Shown here one piece after another: positions 13,601 to 28,600 of a stretch of DNA of 64,000 nt. The DNA comes from Cymodocea nodosa (lineage: Eukaryota; Streptophyta; Magnoliopsida; Alismatales; Cymodoceaceae): positions 20,325,001-20,389,000 of the forward strand of contig CM072340.1 in NCBI GenBank assembly GCA_036874045.1, in the 5' to 3' direction. Made by a program: the position numbers and the translations under genes. Positions within the stretch are counted from its first letter, which is position 1, and each line of letters starts with the position of its first letter. The notes under the pieces are model-generated. The model saw nothing but the letters and a program-made list of their open reading frames with translations, was not told the origin of the DNA and searched no databases.

Positions 13601-16600
13601 ATACTAACGTCATTTATTGGTAATATAAAATATCAAGACTGAAAAGGAAATCCCTTTTATTAGTCAATGATGCATTAGAAATAGGATTCCCAAGGACTGA
13701 AGAAAAATGATAACTTGAAAATCTCTCAAAATACTAAAATTTAAAAAATGCTAGTAGGGATTAAAGTTGAAAATAGTAATTCAGATACGAAAATAAAAAT
13801 TAAATACTCCTACTGGTGTCAAGAAAGATAACAATGGGTGTAGCATTCCAGGTTTAGAACAATACCTGTAAGTAAAAAAATTCATCAAATATTAACCTCC
13901 TACGAGCTAAGTCAGCTGCATTCTTATCTCTTGGGCAATGAATACCATGATAGGCCTTCCTTGAAAAATAAAACAATCTCAACAATCTTTGTTAAACAGA
14001 GAGAAGACTGAGGTAAGTAGATGATTCATAACTATAATGAAAGAAATGATATACAAAAATTAAATTCAAGATCCATATATGCCAGTATTCCATTCAAAAG
14101 AAAGTACAGAACACCAAGTAGCAAATAAAATTGAGCAAAAACTTGTCTACATTTAATTTGCAACAAGGCTAGCACCATTACCATAATGCCACTACAGCAA
14201 ATGGATGAGGGAACCAATAATTCGGAATATGGGTGCACATTAGGTGGTGGCTTTAGCACGCAAATTGACCTCAGTTCACTCATTGAATGAATTAAACTTA
14301 GGGAATTTTACTTGATCCAGTTATTTGATGATGATATAATTCACTGGACAAAAGAACGGACTACATTCATGTCAAAATAATGGAAATTGTGTATCAACAA
14401 TGAATAATGGACTCACATCATGAAGATTTAGTAAACCAAATTCCTTAAGGATGTTACCAGGAATAGGATCAATATCCGGAGGTATTACTTTCAAAGTTCT
14501 GCAAATGGCCAAAGAATGTGAATTAATAACTCTCATTCTTGCAAGAATTAGAGAAGCTTTTAGCAGAATCTATTTAATGTGGAAAATTTAGTAAACTGAT
14601 AATGATGAGATCATTCTTAGCCTCATGTAAGGATTTCTTTTGTTTGTGATTTCCAATATTTCTGTCAAGACTATTTTTTAGAAGGATAAGGAAACTCATA
14701 TTAGATAAGAATAACCAAAGTACAAAAAGATTGATCGAAGAGATAAATTGAGGTACAAAAAGCATCAATCCAGGGATTAAAAAGGCACAGAGTGTCAAAC
14801 CAAATGTCCTCCCATGTCTATGTGACTCCTTGGAAAAGAATCTTGTTCAATGTCATCCATATGTACCAACACGTGGCATGAATTGCTAACAGGAGTCTGT
14901 GCCTGGCCACAGGAAGCTGACACCTAATCAACCCACCAGCCTGATCCAAGAACTCTGCTTAGGGTTTAAAAGAGAGGCCCCCAAGGACAACGCCAGTATC
15001 TGATCTCATACCCCGGACTCATCAGGCAAACAAAAAATAAGTGCTCTGTGTCTTATTTAAAGAGATTGCATAGCAAACACCTGAGGTTGTTCATCACAGC
15101 CCATTTACTTCTATGACATTTCATGACTAACTTGTGCATTAAAACCCAAAGGAATGCTTTGATTTTCAGAGGCAACCTGCAGTTCCACCCCATGTTGTGG
15201 TAGCCAGCTATGGTCCCAGAAATTTGAGCTTCATGTAGTCTTTGCTGAGAAACTTCCTGAGTTATTACCATTCCTGACAGGGATACCCACCCCTTTGAGA
15301 TCTAACTGCATATTTGTAGCAAGTATTTGCATGTGTTGTGTGACTTTCTCCATTTCTTCATCCATCAAAAGTCTTCCTATGTTCAGATTCCAACTGATAC
15401 CCCCATTGCCAAAAGGCACGCATTGCTCTGCTGTTGCTGTCGAGAACTTAAAGGAGCTACTTCTAAAATGTGTTTTTAACATAATTTTAAAGTTAAAAGG
15501 TGACTTGCCAACAACACTTGTCTTATCAATGAAAGATGAACTTACCTGATACTTTCAAAGGTAATAATGTAGTGTAAAATTTATGACCCATAATGAACCT
15601 ACATATGGCTGAAGAAAGAAACTTTACACACTTTTTGACAGAAGCTAAAAAATAATATATTAGTCACTATATATATGACTTCTATGTGATGAGAAAAAAA
15701 TACTCACAAGTAAATAAGAAATACCATAACCAAAAACTTCATAAATAAACAATTGTAACCAATCAACATAACCATAGTAGCTTAACACAAACCTTGTTAT
15801 GATGTCCTTAAGAAAACTGGGTCTTAACCCAGCCTTTGATGGGTAAATCGGATAGGGTCGCCTTATGACATGTGAGTTGGCTTCTTCCTCCGGTTCAAGC
15901 ATGTCAATTGTATATTCTCTCATTTCATAGTGACCCTTTGTTTGCATTTTCTTAACCTACATGATCATACTTAATGTCAACCTTAAATTTATGGGAAACC
16001 AAAAAGAACAGGAAAAGCTCTACAGAATCAAAATATGATTGCCATAAAATTTCAAAATAAAAAGATTTTTTGAGCAATAGAGCACAAACAACTCTACAAC
16101 CTAAAAGATCTTCTAGTAGAGAATAGGACAACTAAACAGCAATATCCTTAACAACCTCAGCTCCATGGTAGCTAACCACTAATCACCCACCATCTCAGCT
16201 CACCTCCCAACCACCATGCACATGCATTCTTCTAACTTTCATTTACTACATTCATCGGACCCTCCACATAGATTGGAAGGTTCCAATCAAGAGATGTTAA
16301 CTATAAAAGACACCATTTACCAGGAAAAGCAATAAATGACTGAAATAGAATCTACTATGACATACCTTGCCACTAACATATACACGATCACCTGCACTGT
16401 ATTTTGACTGAAGAGCTTGTAAAAATGGTCTGTGTGTGAAACGAGTGCCACGGAAAAATTTCTTAAGATGCAAATAGATGGTTTTCTTATCTTCAAAGTG
16501 GCCGTTCTCATTGTTCCACACAGAACTATTAGCAGTCACAAGTTCACAGCAGACAACAATCTCAAGGAAGGCAAAAGAAGCTCCAGCTTTGATTCCCCTA

Positions 16601-19600
16601 AAGAAATAAAAACACAAAATAAAAAAGTAAATATGCTAAAATAAAAATTCAGGCTTTGATTCCCAACACTAATAAATATATTGTGGCAAGACTTGAAACA
16701 ACAGATTTTACCAGACAGCAACTTGTCTATCTCATCAAAAGACTAAAGAACAAGAATAGATGGCTCGTGAGCATTATTTGATTCTTAATTTGACATAATA
16801 AATGGGGTTTGTCAGAAAATCATTTGAAGGACAGATATGGCAAAATATCCAATTTCATAATAATAAAGATCTTGTATTAGTGAGTATATTACGTCAATGT
16901 CTAGATCCTTTGCAATATCTACATAAATTCTTCCTTGAGATCAGGATATTATTGCTTTCTACAGGTACTAATTGCATGTGTGCAAGCACACAAGTTCAAC
17001 TTAAGCTCACTGCTTCTTGTGCCAAATGACATGTGAAATTATATGGATCAAATGGATCGTCATTAAATCACTTTTGGTTTTTTGAGCAGCTTAAATCACT
17101 TGAAGTTAATTGACAAGTTGCTTATAGGTTATCTAATTTTCATATTCCTTTTTCATTATAGCATGATAAACTCAGATTTATGGTATTAAATATATAAATA
17201 CCTCTTCAGTTTTCAAAATGATCCCAATGAGGGTATTACTAACTTATTTCTATTAATGTGGGTTGGGGCCCTACACCAGATGAATGTCAAAACACGTTAT
17301 ATAATGATCTGAGGGAGCAGGTTCTTGCAAAATAACCTTGAGAGCATGTTGCTCAAAAAAAAGAATGAAGTCTACCAACTAAAAAAGTTTATATATAGTC
17401 TCAAGCAAATTCCAAATGTTGGATCAAAAAATTTAGGAAAATAATGGTAGGAGTAGGACTAGAAAGATATGCGGTAGATCATTCACACAGCAGTGACACT
17501 GATTTTTGAGCCCCATTGGCAACAATCATTTAGTTCCAAGGCAATGAAATAAATTGACATTTTAGCATTTTTAGTTAAAAGTGAAGAGTTTTTAAGCTAG
17601 CATTTGGAAATGTTGGTGCATGAAAACTATTTTTGGTTTAGCTTTTTGAGACATTTTAGTGTATTTCCATACATTGAATCACATAATTGTTATCAACTGT
17701 CTCATTCTAGTATAATGGGTGACATTATTTTGATAAACAATGACTTTGCAGGTATTTTAGAGGCCAAAAAATATTTTTGAGTGACAACAAGAAATATATT
17801 CGATTTGAAAAAATGAAGGAGACTACACAAACCATAGGCAAGCTGAAAGCCAAAACAGTAGAAAAAGGGTTTCAACAAGAGAAAACCCAAGGAGCAAAGA
17901 AACGGAGAAAAGGAAGTAACATGAGTGGCACTAAATCAAAGGACCAAGCCACAAAACAATCTACAGTACTGAGTCACAATTGTTTGAAGTAAAGCCAACA
18001 CACAATTCTGCATCTGGCATCACACCTCTTGCCTGTCATGACCTTGTCTACTCCAAAACACAATCCAAAACCTGTCTATAAGGTAAGCATCATCATAAGC
18101 CTTATTTCTGAAGAACCTCCCATTCCTCACCAAACTTGTTAGAGGCCAAAAAATTAACATAAAGAATTTGATATCAAACATAGAAAAGAAACCAAATGTT
18201 TTCTTGAGATCGAATTCACACTCAGGAAAAAAATATTGTATTAACTCAAAGTATACGATTGATCTCCTTCAGAAGACAACCTTTGGAATGCAAACACTTG
18301 AAAAAACCTAATAAAACAAAGTCCAATTTTTTGGGGATGATACATTAAAGAAGATCATGGATGTTGGAGGATGCAACATTACAAGTGTTAGCTTATGCTA
18401 AAGGTGAACCTAGTAAAGGACCATAACATTACAGATCTAGGCACCAGGCAAAAAAACAATAACATTGGGTGCCTAGGCACCTAAGCAATGTCCATCACCT
18501 GGTCATTCAAATTAGTTGAAATATATTAATTCTAAGACTTAATTATATATGCATTTCAGAAATGTTTTAAAATGCTTATATATGCTTCATTTTAAGACAT
18601 GTATTTATATATTTATGTATATCCTTAACAAGCTGTTTAAGGTAAGTGCCTAGGCATGACCTAGGTACCAAGACATGAACTGACCATGCCTTGGCTGCTC
18701 ACCTCACCTTGTCCTTAACAGATAGGATCTTTTGTCGGATCTAGTTGATTAATTATATATTTTTAATTTTTTAAATATTACTCCTTACAAAAAACTTAAA
18801 TATAATTTTTTGATGGAATACTATTCAAATATACATCATTATTGAAATATATAATATTAATGAAATATATATTTATATTAATATTATGACATCTTACATT
18901 TTGATGTTGTCTTAGGATTATTTATGTATTTAAATGTTATGTGGGAAATAATAGAGTTAAAACTATAATAATTATTATCAAATATATATAAATACATATA
19001 ACATATACTTAAAATAAAAAAATTGAATATTTTAATGGGTGCCTAGGCACCTTGAAAATATGATCAGTGATGCGTCAATACTCTTTGTCAAGGTTTAAAA
19101 ACCTTAAATATGGGTGTTTCATAATTGAAATTTCAGTGGTATTTTTAAAGAGAAAAATCATTGCATTGGAACATTACAGTATTCATTACCAAAAACAATC
19201 AGGATCTGATTAAAAAATAGAAAAAATTTAGGTCATCTTCCAGGAAAGAAGATATTAAAACTGGATGCCTAGGCAACTACTGTAACAATTATGAAGGAAC
19301 TTGACATTGTTGTGTATTCCAATTATCAAGTGGAAGTCTACATCTAGACAAGTAACTATGTGAGAAAAAATTTAGCAACCTAGAGAAACGAGAAGTAAAA
19401 CATAGTTTTTAAAGCTAGAGAACAACGTTCTTAAGAGATGTGATGTAGATCAAGCCCTTGTATGAGTAGAATTTTCCCATGAAACTGCCAATGGAGATGC
19501 ACTCTATCAACCAACACCAATCTTCATAGCTAAAAATCCTATGTTCCATGAAAGAGTCAAGCATATTCAAGTGTGTTGTTGCTATGCTGGACAAGATGAA

Positions 19601-22600
19601 TGGACTCATCACCACCTTATACTCCCTCTAAAGGGTTGTCTTTGAATGTTATTTGAAATTCTTTGTAAGAAGAAAGATGAGACGGATCCTGGTAGAGACT
19701 CACAAATCTGTTAAGAGAAAATTGGAAGCAAACCCCACTAGTCTTTCTTGAAATCCATTAACTTTAAGCCACATTGCTTCAAATCTAAAAGGCTTAGTTA
19801 CCCAATCAATATTTATCCCAGTGTCCAGTAGTAGTGGGGTGCGTACCAAAGGTAACTGGTAGACACAGCTAGATGAAAATAGATCATCTCAATCAACACT
19901 GAAAAACACCCTAACTAGCCTAGCCATGGTTGGATTACTCCTGAAGTATATTGATCACCCTAAATTGGGAAATCGGTCCACTCTAGTTCATGAATCAAGT
20001 TGTTAAATTCTAGTTATTGTATGATTATTGTGTCTATCGACAAAAACCTAGTGATGTTAAAGTTGCCACCCACAATCAGACGAGATAATTGATGCAAACC
20101 AATATAACAAAGCTTCTACCAAAGTTTCAGATCCCTAGAGTCCACTATGGATGCATTTAGCAAATACAGTGAATTCAACACAAATGAACTTTAATGCAAG
20201 AAGCTTAAGTAGAAAACTTCTGCTTCTCTCAACACGAATTCTGAAGTGAAATATATTTTTAAAGCAATATAAGAAATATTTGTTTGATGCATCAGAATCT
20301 AAGGGAGGAGAATCCACTCCTTCCCAAATGCATCTATTTAAAACACTAAGTTTTAAAAAACGTTTTAATTTTCAATCCATATAATATTCATTTTCCATTT
20401 TTTACAACATTGGAAAAATTACTGACAGTCACAAATGGATAATTGTTGCTCCTCAATGCCATGCTACAACTCCTTCCCGATATTGAATATGCTTGTTGCA
20501 AGACCACCAACACATCGGAAGAGTTCTAACAAGCTAGCACCACAAGCATCTTCTAGCCGATCAAATAATCAACCTCATATCATCATGATTGGAGAGTGCT
20601 GACATACCATGGGAATGCAGCAAGGAGTTGATCCCAAGAAACTCTACGAGTGGGGTTGAAGTGACAACTGAAGTGTTCAGAGTGGAGCAATAATGAGCAC
20701 CATGGAAATGATCCATGCAACCATTAATGGTTGGGCGTATCAAGCATTGTAGGGACACACACAAAGTGTCAAGCAAAGAAGGCAATCACTCCAAGTCAAG
20801 AATTGGGTCTGAAGGATATCTGAGAGTTTCAGTTTGACTAGATTCCATGAATCGATGATTGGGTTCTACAAAAGAAAGTGTTGTGTGGGAGGTGAAACAT
20901 TTTCCTTCCTATTGGAGATAGGATCATGGAACTCAGTCAAGGAGGACCCTACAACCAAGAGAGGTCATTGTGAGAACTCCAAGTCAGTCCAGGATTTCCT
21001 TCATCCTTATTGCCCAATGAAACCCCATTAAATTAGCAACCGATGATCAATAGTTTGGTTGAGATGTTGCCACTAGAAGAGATGTGTATGGCATTGAAAA
21101 TGAAATTGACCTTAACCAAGACAAAATGTGCACAAGCTACTTCTTTTCCTAGCTTCCCCCATGCAAATCCACCATACTTACCAAACTTGGCAAAGAGAAG
21201 TTTTGTCACTGATTCCATTCAAACAATTTTTTCAAACCTAGACTGGAAAATGCACTGTTTTCCTGTCTATTTTGCTACAAGTACCAGTTAATTAAAATAG
21301 TAAATATATAACACAGAAAAAAGCAAAATTTCCTGAAAGCTACGGAAATACTTAAATAGAGAGAAAAAAAAAGATTATTCAAAAAATGCTGGTTGTTCAA
21401 AACAAAATATGATTATTCAAGAAAAATCCTACTCATTAAAAAGCTCATTATTCAGAAAATAAAAATAAAAATCAAGTAATCTTTTTACTTGATTCTTTTA
21501 GACCAGCCAGACCATCTTGTCCAATTGGCCACCCCGGTCAGACTGTAAACAAGGGGCAATTAGACCAGTAAGGCTGCCAAGTCATGGTCGGGCCATTCCA
21601 AACGGCAGATCCTATCTGTTTCTCAAGGCACCGCATCCAGAGATAGACAGGCAACCCCTTTACAACAACCAACCATCAAGGAGTGATGGACAAGTGAGCT
21701 ACCTGGAGGAGAATGTGAAATCCAACCTCAGTAGATGCCACCACGTCCAACCCCTAACACAAGACCACATATTTAAGCTTCGTCAATGGTAGAAGAAATA
21801 ATCTTTGTCATCAATCCAAAGCAATGATAAGCCACTTTGCCACCATGGAGTAGAACCGAGTCTACTGAGGTTTCTCAAAAGGCACAAACAAGATGCTTGA
21901 GGGCAGACTTGGCGGAGAGCTTCTTCAATAATGAGGTAATGTTGAACATAGATCTTGATGTTATGGGCTTGTTAACTGAAGTTTTTGACTGACTCCAAGA
22001 AGGGCATCCTTGTAGGGGACGGACAATGTCATTGGAAGCCTTGTGGAAAATCTCAACTTTAGAAGGTTGGGAGACAATGAGCAAATTGAGATACCATGCA
22101 ACATGCCACTGACCCAAACCTCTACAAATCCAACAAACTAGCCCATTATGACACTCCTTTGCAAGGTGCCCTCTATCATTACACTTCAAACACCAAATTA
22201 GACCTCAATCAATGCCTTGAAGACAAAACATAAGCCATATTGGAAGGCCAATGCCTAAGGTTACCATATTGGCATCAATAGCCACTATGTTGTCGATTGA
22301 TTTGGGTCTCCATAACCACCACAAGGGGTTGGTGGAGGATGGAGGTGACAAAAGCAATTCAACCACTTGGGGGGGCACCAATGATTCGTATCCTAGTCTC
22401 AACTACTTTTTTGATGATGAATGATATTATGAAATATATCATAATATATTTCACAATAAATATAGACAAAAGAATTCACATAATAAACTCATTTCCCACA
22501 ATTGGCAAAATTATGGAAGAAACAGAAAGATAAGCATCCATGAATCAATCATGACTGATGACACAAACATTGAAGTCCAAGTGTCCAAGCATGTCTACTT

Positions 22601-25600
22601 TTACCTAGAAGATATCACCGTTCCAACAAGAATCAAGTATTGTCCATCAAATTGTCCATCAACATTGTCAGAGTGTGCATTTTCTAAATCAGCATAAGTC
22701 CTAGGAAAATGATGCAGCAACTTGCGTACCTATTTAACAAAAGAAAAATAGATGAAAAAATCCCTGGAGTCTTCATCATTATGAATGTAATAAAAAGGAC
22801 TTCTAAAATGATTCTGCAAGCATCTTACCGTATGAAAACCACAATTTTCAAGCTGTTGACGATGCCTGCTTGATATGCTTTGTATGCATTTGATGGATCT
22901 GTCCAGAACCATCACAGTAGATGTTGAAACATCCATGGAAATAGAACATGGAGTTGAAAATGGTTCTACAGAAGATGTATCATCTTTTGCGTCATCTTGC
23001 AAATTCTTGGCATGAGAAGAATCTGACCTACGGTAGTACTCAACAGGTGAGGAATCACTTGAAAAAGATTCTACCAAAGACCATTCATCAGAATTTCTCA
23101 GTGGTTTGATGAGCTGCTTCTCCTGTGCAGAACTGGATTGATATTTTTTAAAATCTACAAGTAATTGATTTATGTTCTCCTTATAACAGTTGTACAGTTC
23201 TACCGTAGGTGAATCACCAATGCTGATGGATGAAAATCTTTCACAGGCCAATACTAAATCACACTCATTTACCAGACGATTTATGGCATTGTGACATACT
23301 CGTTGAGATTCCTCTTGCTCAAATAGATTTTGTATATCATTATAATTTTTGAAAGTGGAAATCTGCAAAAGAAAACAGTCTCATTTACATATTGATAAGA
23401 CTGGAAATGCTAAAATACAACCATATGTTCTTCATTTTAATAAATAGATAACTCTTCCAGCTATATGAAAAATGTTCATAAATCCATGATGGGATCAAAA
23501 TGTGAACTGTTGGAATAGTCATATATTGAAAAGTAGAGATGAAACTTATACTTTATACATAAGAAGGAACTTCTCCACTCATATTCAATTGGTTTTAAGC
23601 TAAATGTCTTACATTTAAGCATGAAACACCAATAGGATTCATCCATTCAGGACACTTTGAAACTGCAAACACTCCAACATTAGGTTCATCTCAATCCCTA
23701 ACAATATTTTTTTATGAGCAGAATCCCTAGTAATATTCAGATTAAACTTATTACAAAAAAATTGAATATGCTATTGAATTCAAAACAAAAAATTAACATG
23801 AATCCAAGTAATAAAAGGAATGCCTAAATTTGTCAAATAAGCAGAGAGGGAATTTACTTTTCAGGAAAATTCTGCACGGTGTAATTCTTTAGGCAAAACT
23901 GCCAAAGCAAAAATAATCTAATTTCCCTTCCTCCTTTCCAAGTGCAAAAACCCTTCCAGAAATTTGGCTTAAAAAAGAGTATTGGCTCAAACCCAGAAAT
24001 TCACTAGAGAAGTGTCACTGTCTGCAAGCAGATTTGCGACTTTCAAAGTATTTGGCATCGCAGGCAAGACTGTGCATGTCAGATATCAATTGGATAATGC
24101 AGTTTTGTTTAGTTTGATACAACAGATCTAGTCCTTGGCTCCTCACCAGGTCCACTACAGATGATGCCATCCGCTCATTTTTCAAGTTTAAACTCATAAA
24201 CTTGTTAGACTCAAAAGTAACTACAATAATCAACCTACCATATGAGGTTGGCTACATGAATATTTTCCTTCTATTTACCCCTATCCATCACTAAATCTTT
24301 CGTTAAATTTGGTAATTTTAAATATTTTTCCACCATTATAACCAAGTAGTATTTGGTACTCCTCTATCTTTTAGTTTCTGCTAAATAAATTTATTCCCGA
24401 AACCCTATAGGTACAATTATACACCCATGAATATAACCAAATCATCTAAATTAAGATTCTCTTACTTTATCCTCAATAACTACAACTTTGATTCTATTTT
24501 GGATGAAAGCATTTCTTGTTGCTTATATAATTACCACACATCCATCTTAGCATTCTGCAATGCTAATTTCTTGTACATGTTCATGTTTAGCACCCAATAA
24601 TCTATACCGTACAATATAGGCAAATGAAAGCCCTAAAAAAAAATTCTTTTAATTCTAATGGTACATTTTTATTTACATAACACTCTTAAGGCATTCATGC
24701 CGGATTGACAAGTTTTTACGGTTGACCATTGACCTAACACCAACACTCCTTTACACAAGCCTGAGACTATGTAGGGATATCCCCCATAGGCAGAGATTAG
24801 ACTAAAAAATATGATAAAAATCTATTACACCATGTGCCAAGCAAAAGCAATCACCTTAAAAGAAAAGGATAAAAGTTGCATGATGAACACTAGAAGAATG
24901 GAAATAACAGAACTTCAAAGTTTTGCATGGAAATAAAAAGATGCTATCTACTGGCCTATGTTCTCCATGAAAAAAACATTCGCAGAATAATTGGGTTTTG
25001 TGATAAGAAAACAAATCACAAAGAAGGATTGAGAAGCTAGATATTAAATCTATGTGGAGAATAAATTTTGAACAAACTATAATACTATGATTAATAAACT
25101 AATTAAAATTGAAGGATGAAAGGCTCATCTTCTAACTATGTGGTAAGACTTAAATTTAGGGTGGAAAAATTAGGAAGAAGAGATCTACATTTCATTTCCT
25201 TGAGAGAATACATATAGGACAAGTTGTCAGGTAAACAGATCCATTTACCCAAATACTTAAATATATAGACTTAAACACTTTAACACTTTCCCTCAAGTTG
25301 GAGCATAAAGATTGAATAGTCTCAACTTGTTACAAAAGCTAGTAAAACTTTCAATAAGAAGAGCCTTAGTGAATATGTCTACAACTTGTTGAGAAGACTA
25401 TATATAAAAGGTGCTAATAGTTTCATTGAGAACTAACTGATGAACATAATGATAATCCACTTCGATATATTTGGTTATTTGATGGAATGTCTCATTATTC
25501 GCAATGTATACAGTAGTTTAATTATTATAGTGCATAGGAATAGGAGATGAAATAGTTACACCCAGCTCAACTGGCAAGTTCTTAATCCACATAATTTCTT

Positions 25601-28600
25601 AATTGACATTGTGTATTACCCTATACTCTAATTCAACACTAGAGATAGATACAACATTTTTCTTTTTGCTACACAAGTGATGAGATTTCTACCAAGATAC
25701 GTACAAAAGCTTGATGTTGACTTTCTATCTACTTTATCACTTGCATAGCTAACATTAAAGTATGTGGCAAAAGTTAGATCAAAAAGTTTTGAGTAGATCA
25801 AACCCTTGTTGGGACACTATTTTATATAAGCAACAACTTAGAATGTACCTTGCCAATAAATCTCTTTAGGCTCTTGTATAAATTGACTTAGTAGACTAAC
25901 TGCAAAGGCAATATCAAGGAGCGTGATAGTAAGATAAATGAATTTGCAAACAAGACATCAATACCTTCCAACATCCTAAAAGGGTTCAACCTCCTTTTCC
26001 TAGAATTGAAGATTTGGATCCAATGGTGTTTTCATTGGCTTACATTCAAGCATGCTAGTCTCCTTGAGAATGTCAATAGCATATTTCCTTTAAGATAGTG
26101 AAATTTTCACGGGAGCATATGCAAAACTTAATACCAAGAAAGAATCATGGTTTTCCCATGTCATAAAGAACAAATTCTTTGTGTAGAAATGCTTTAGTAT
26201 AAGTTATGTTTTCTATATCATCACTAGTTATCCATATGTCAACATAACAAAATTGAATTTGGCAAATCAAGCTCGAGGACTTTGTTTTAGTCCATAGATA
26301 GTTTTTCAAAGATGACAAACTTTGTTCTCTCCCTGAGCAACGTATCTTGGAAGTTGCTCCATGAAGACTTCTTCAACAAGGTCTTCGTATAGACATACAT
26401 TTTTAACATCCAATTAAGAGAGGGACCATGATTTGGAGATGGCTAGAGTAAGAATGAAACGAATAGAATTAAGGCGAACCACTGGAGAGAAGGTATTATG
26501 ATAATCAAACCCTTGAGTTTGAGTAAAGTCTCGAGCCACAAGACGAGCCTTATATTACTTAATAATACCATTTGTCTTGTATTTGTTGGTGAATATCCAA
26601 CAATAACTGACCACTAAAGTATCTAGAGGATGAGTGATAAGGTCCCAAGTGTCCTAATTCTGTAATATCTGCATTTCAACATTCATAGCATACTTCTAAG
26701 GTGGAAGAGTAAGTGTTTTCTCAAAATTCTTGGATATGAACACAAAGGCAAGGTTGAGGGCAAATTGGGTGTTGATAGGTAATTGATAATTATAAGAAAT
26801 AAAATTGGAAATAGGATGGATGGTATACGAATGTGTATCTTTCTAAAGTGCAATAGGTAAATCAAAAGTAGTGGGATTTGTAGTTGTAGGTGAGGATGAA
26901 TATATAGTCATTGTAGAACCAATGGGTGTACAATATCGTCGTTGATAATATACCTACAATGTAGGTGGTTAATGAGAGGTATCCTTAGAAGAGTGCTATT
27001 GTGAAATAATTCCTGATGAGGAGACAAGAACAGGACAAGGAACTTTAGTAGAATAAGGGATATTGAAGGGATGCATGGGATTACCTGCTGTAAGAGAAAA
27101 ATAAAAAATATTCTCCTGAAAGACAACATTAGTAGAAACCAAATATTAACGAGTAAGAGGATGAAAACAACGATACCCTTTTTGAGAGCATACGTAACCA
27201 ATAAAGACACATTTAATGGACATGAGAGATAATTTATAAAGTCCAAGGGAGAGATTTTTGACAAAGGCAATATAATCAACAACCTTGAAGGGCAAAGAAA
27301 ATAGCTTCTTATCAAAAGAAAGATGACGAAGAGGAATGACACCACCAAGCAAAGAAAAAGGCATGCAGTTTATCAAATATAAAGTAGTAAAGATTGCATC
27401 ACACTACAAATAGGAGGAAATATGCATCTCAACAAATAGTGCATGGGCAACATCTAAAATGTGTCAATGTTTATGCTCAACCAAAGTATTGTTTGATAAT
27501 ATCAAGGACCAATTTTCGATTTTTCAACAAATAAAAATAAGAGACTTGAGAAAATCATCAACAAAAACTTATATAATAATGATAACCAGATAAGGACATG
27601 ATTCTAGAGGGACCCCAAACATTACAATGGAAAATATCAAAAGGCTTGGAAGCCAATGCTAACTCATAACTATTAAAAATAGCATGAAACTGTTTTCCCA
27701 AAATACAGGACTAACAATCAAAAGGACTAATGGTATTCCACAATAGAGCGGCTTGAAGCTTTTGATGAGATAAATGACCAAGACGGCAATGTCAAAGAAG
27801 AAAAGAATCGTTAGAAGTGACAATAGCAACAAAATCACAAGGTATGTCTTCTTTGACAAGAGTATAAACACCTACCCCTGCTCACAACTCAAACTTACCC
27901 TCCTCTCAATTTGTAGATCTTGAAAGGTACAATGAAAGGGAAAGAAGATTACAAAACAATAAAGTTTCTTGGTAATTTTACTAGTTGATAGTAAATTTAT
28001 AGGAAATTCAAAAATGTAAAGAATACAATCAAGAGTGATATCTGAATCAATGGTGGTAGTACCCTCGTCAGCAACGGAGCAACTATAGCCATTGGCTAGG
28101 GCAACTAAATATAAGTTGGAGATCTAATTTAAATGAATAAATTAACCTTGGCTTCTAGTGACATGGTCAGAAGCCCCTAAGTCAATAATCTACATAGAAT
28201 TTTGAGAGGATATGTGAAAAACATAATTATCTAAAGAGAGCACATGAGCAGTCATAGCATCACTGAATTGTTGAGCTCGTAAGATCATCAATTCATCATA
28301 ATCAACTTGAGACATCTACATCGTGCCTGATGTAGTAGAGGAGGTGATAGTTGGGGAGTCTTCACAAGCAACATTGGCAAATGATGGCAGTGCAAGAGGA
28401 TGCCCAAATTTAACCCAACATTTTTCTAAAGGATGATTTGTGTGCCTACAGTGAGCACACGAAGATCTAGAACTATTCCATCCACTTGTGATTGCTTGAT
28501 CTGCTTCTACCATGATTAGATGAATTGTCTTGCTGTCTAGAAACTATAATAAGGGTAGAGTTGAATTAGCTAAGGAGACGACCAACACATAAGTGGTGAG

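Noticed and set aside
21875-22402. CCHC zinc-knuckle frame considered as LTR-element gag
   Set aside because: Two knuckles of this type followed in order by an endonuclease remnant fit L1 ORF1 and ORF2, and no LTRs flank it.
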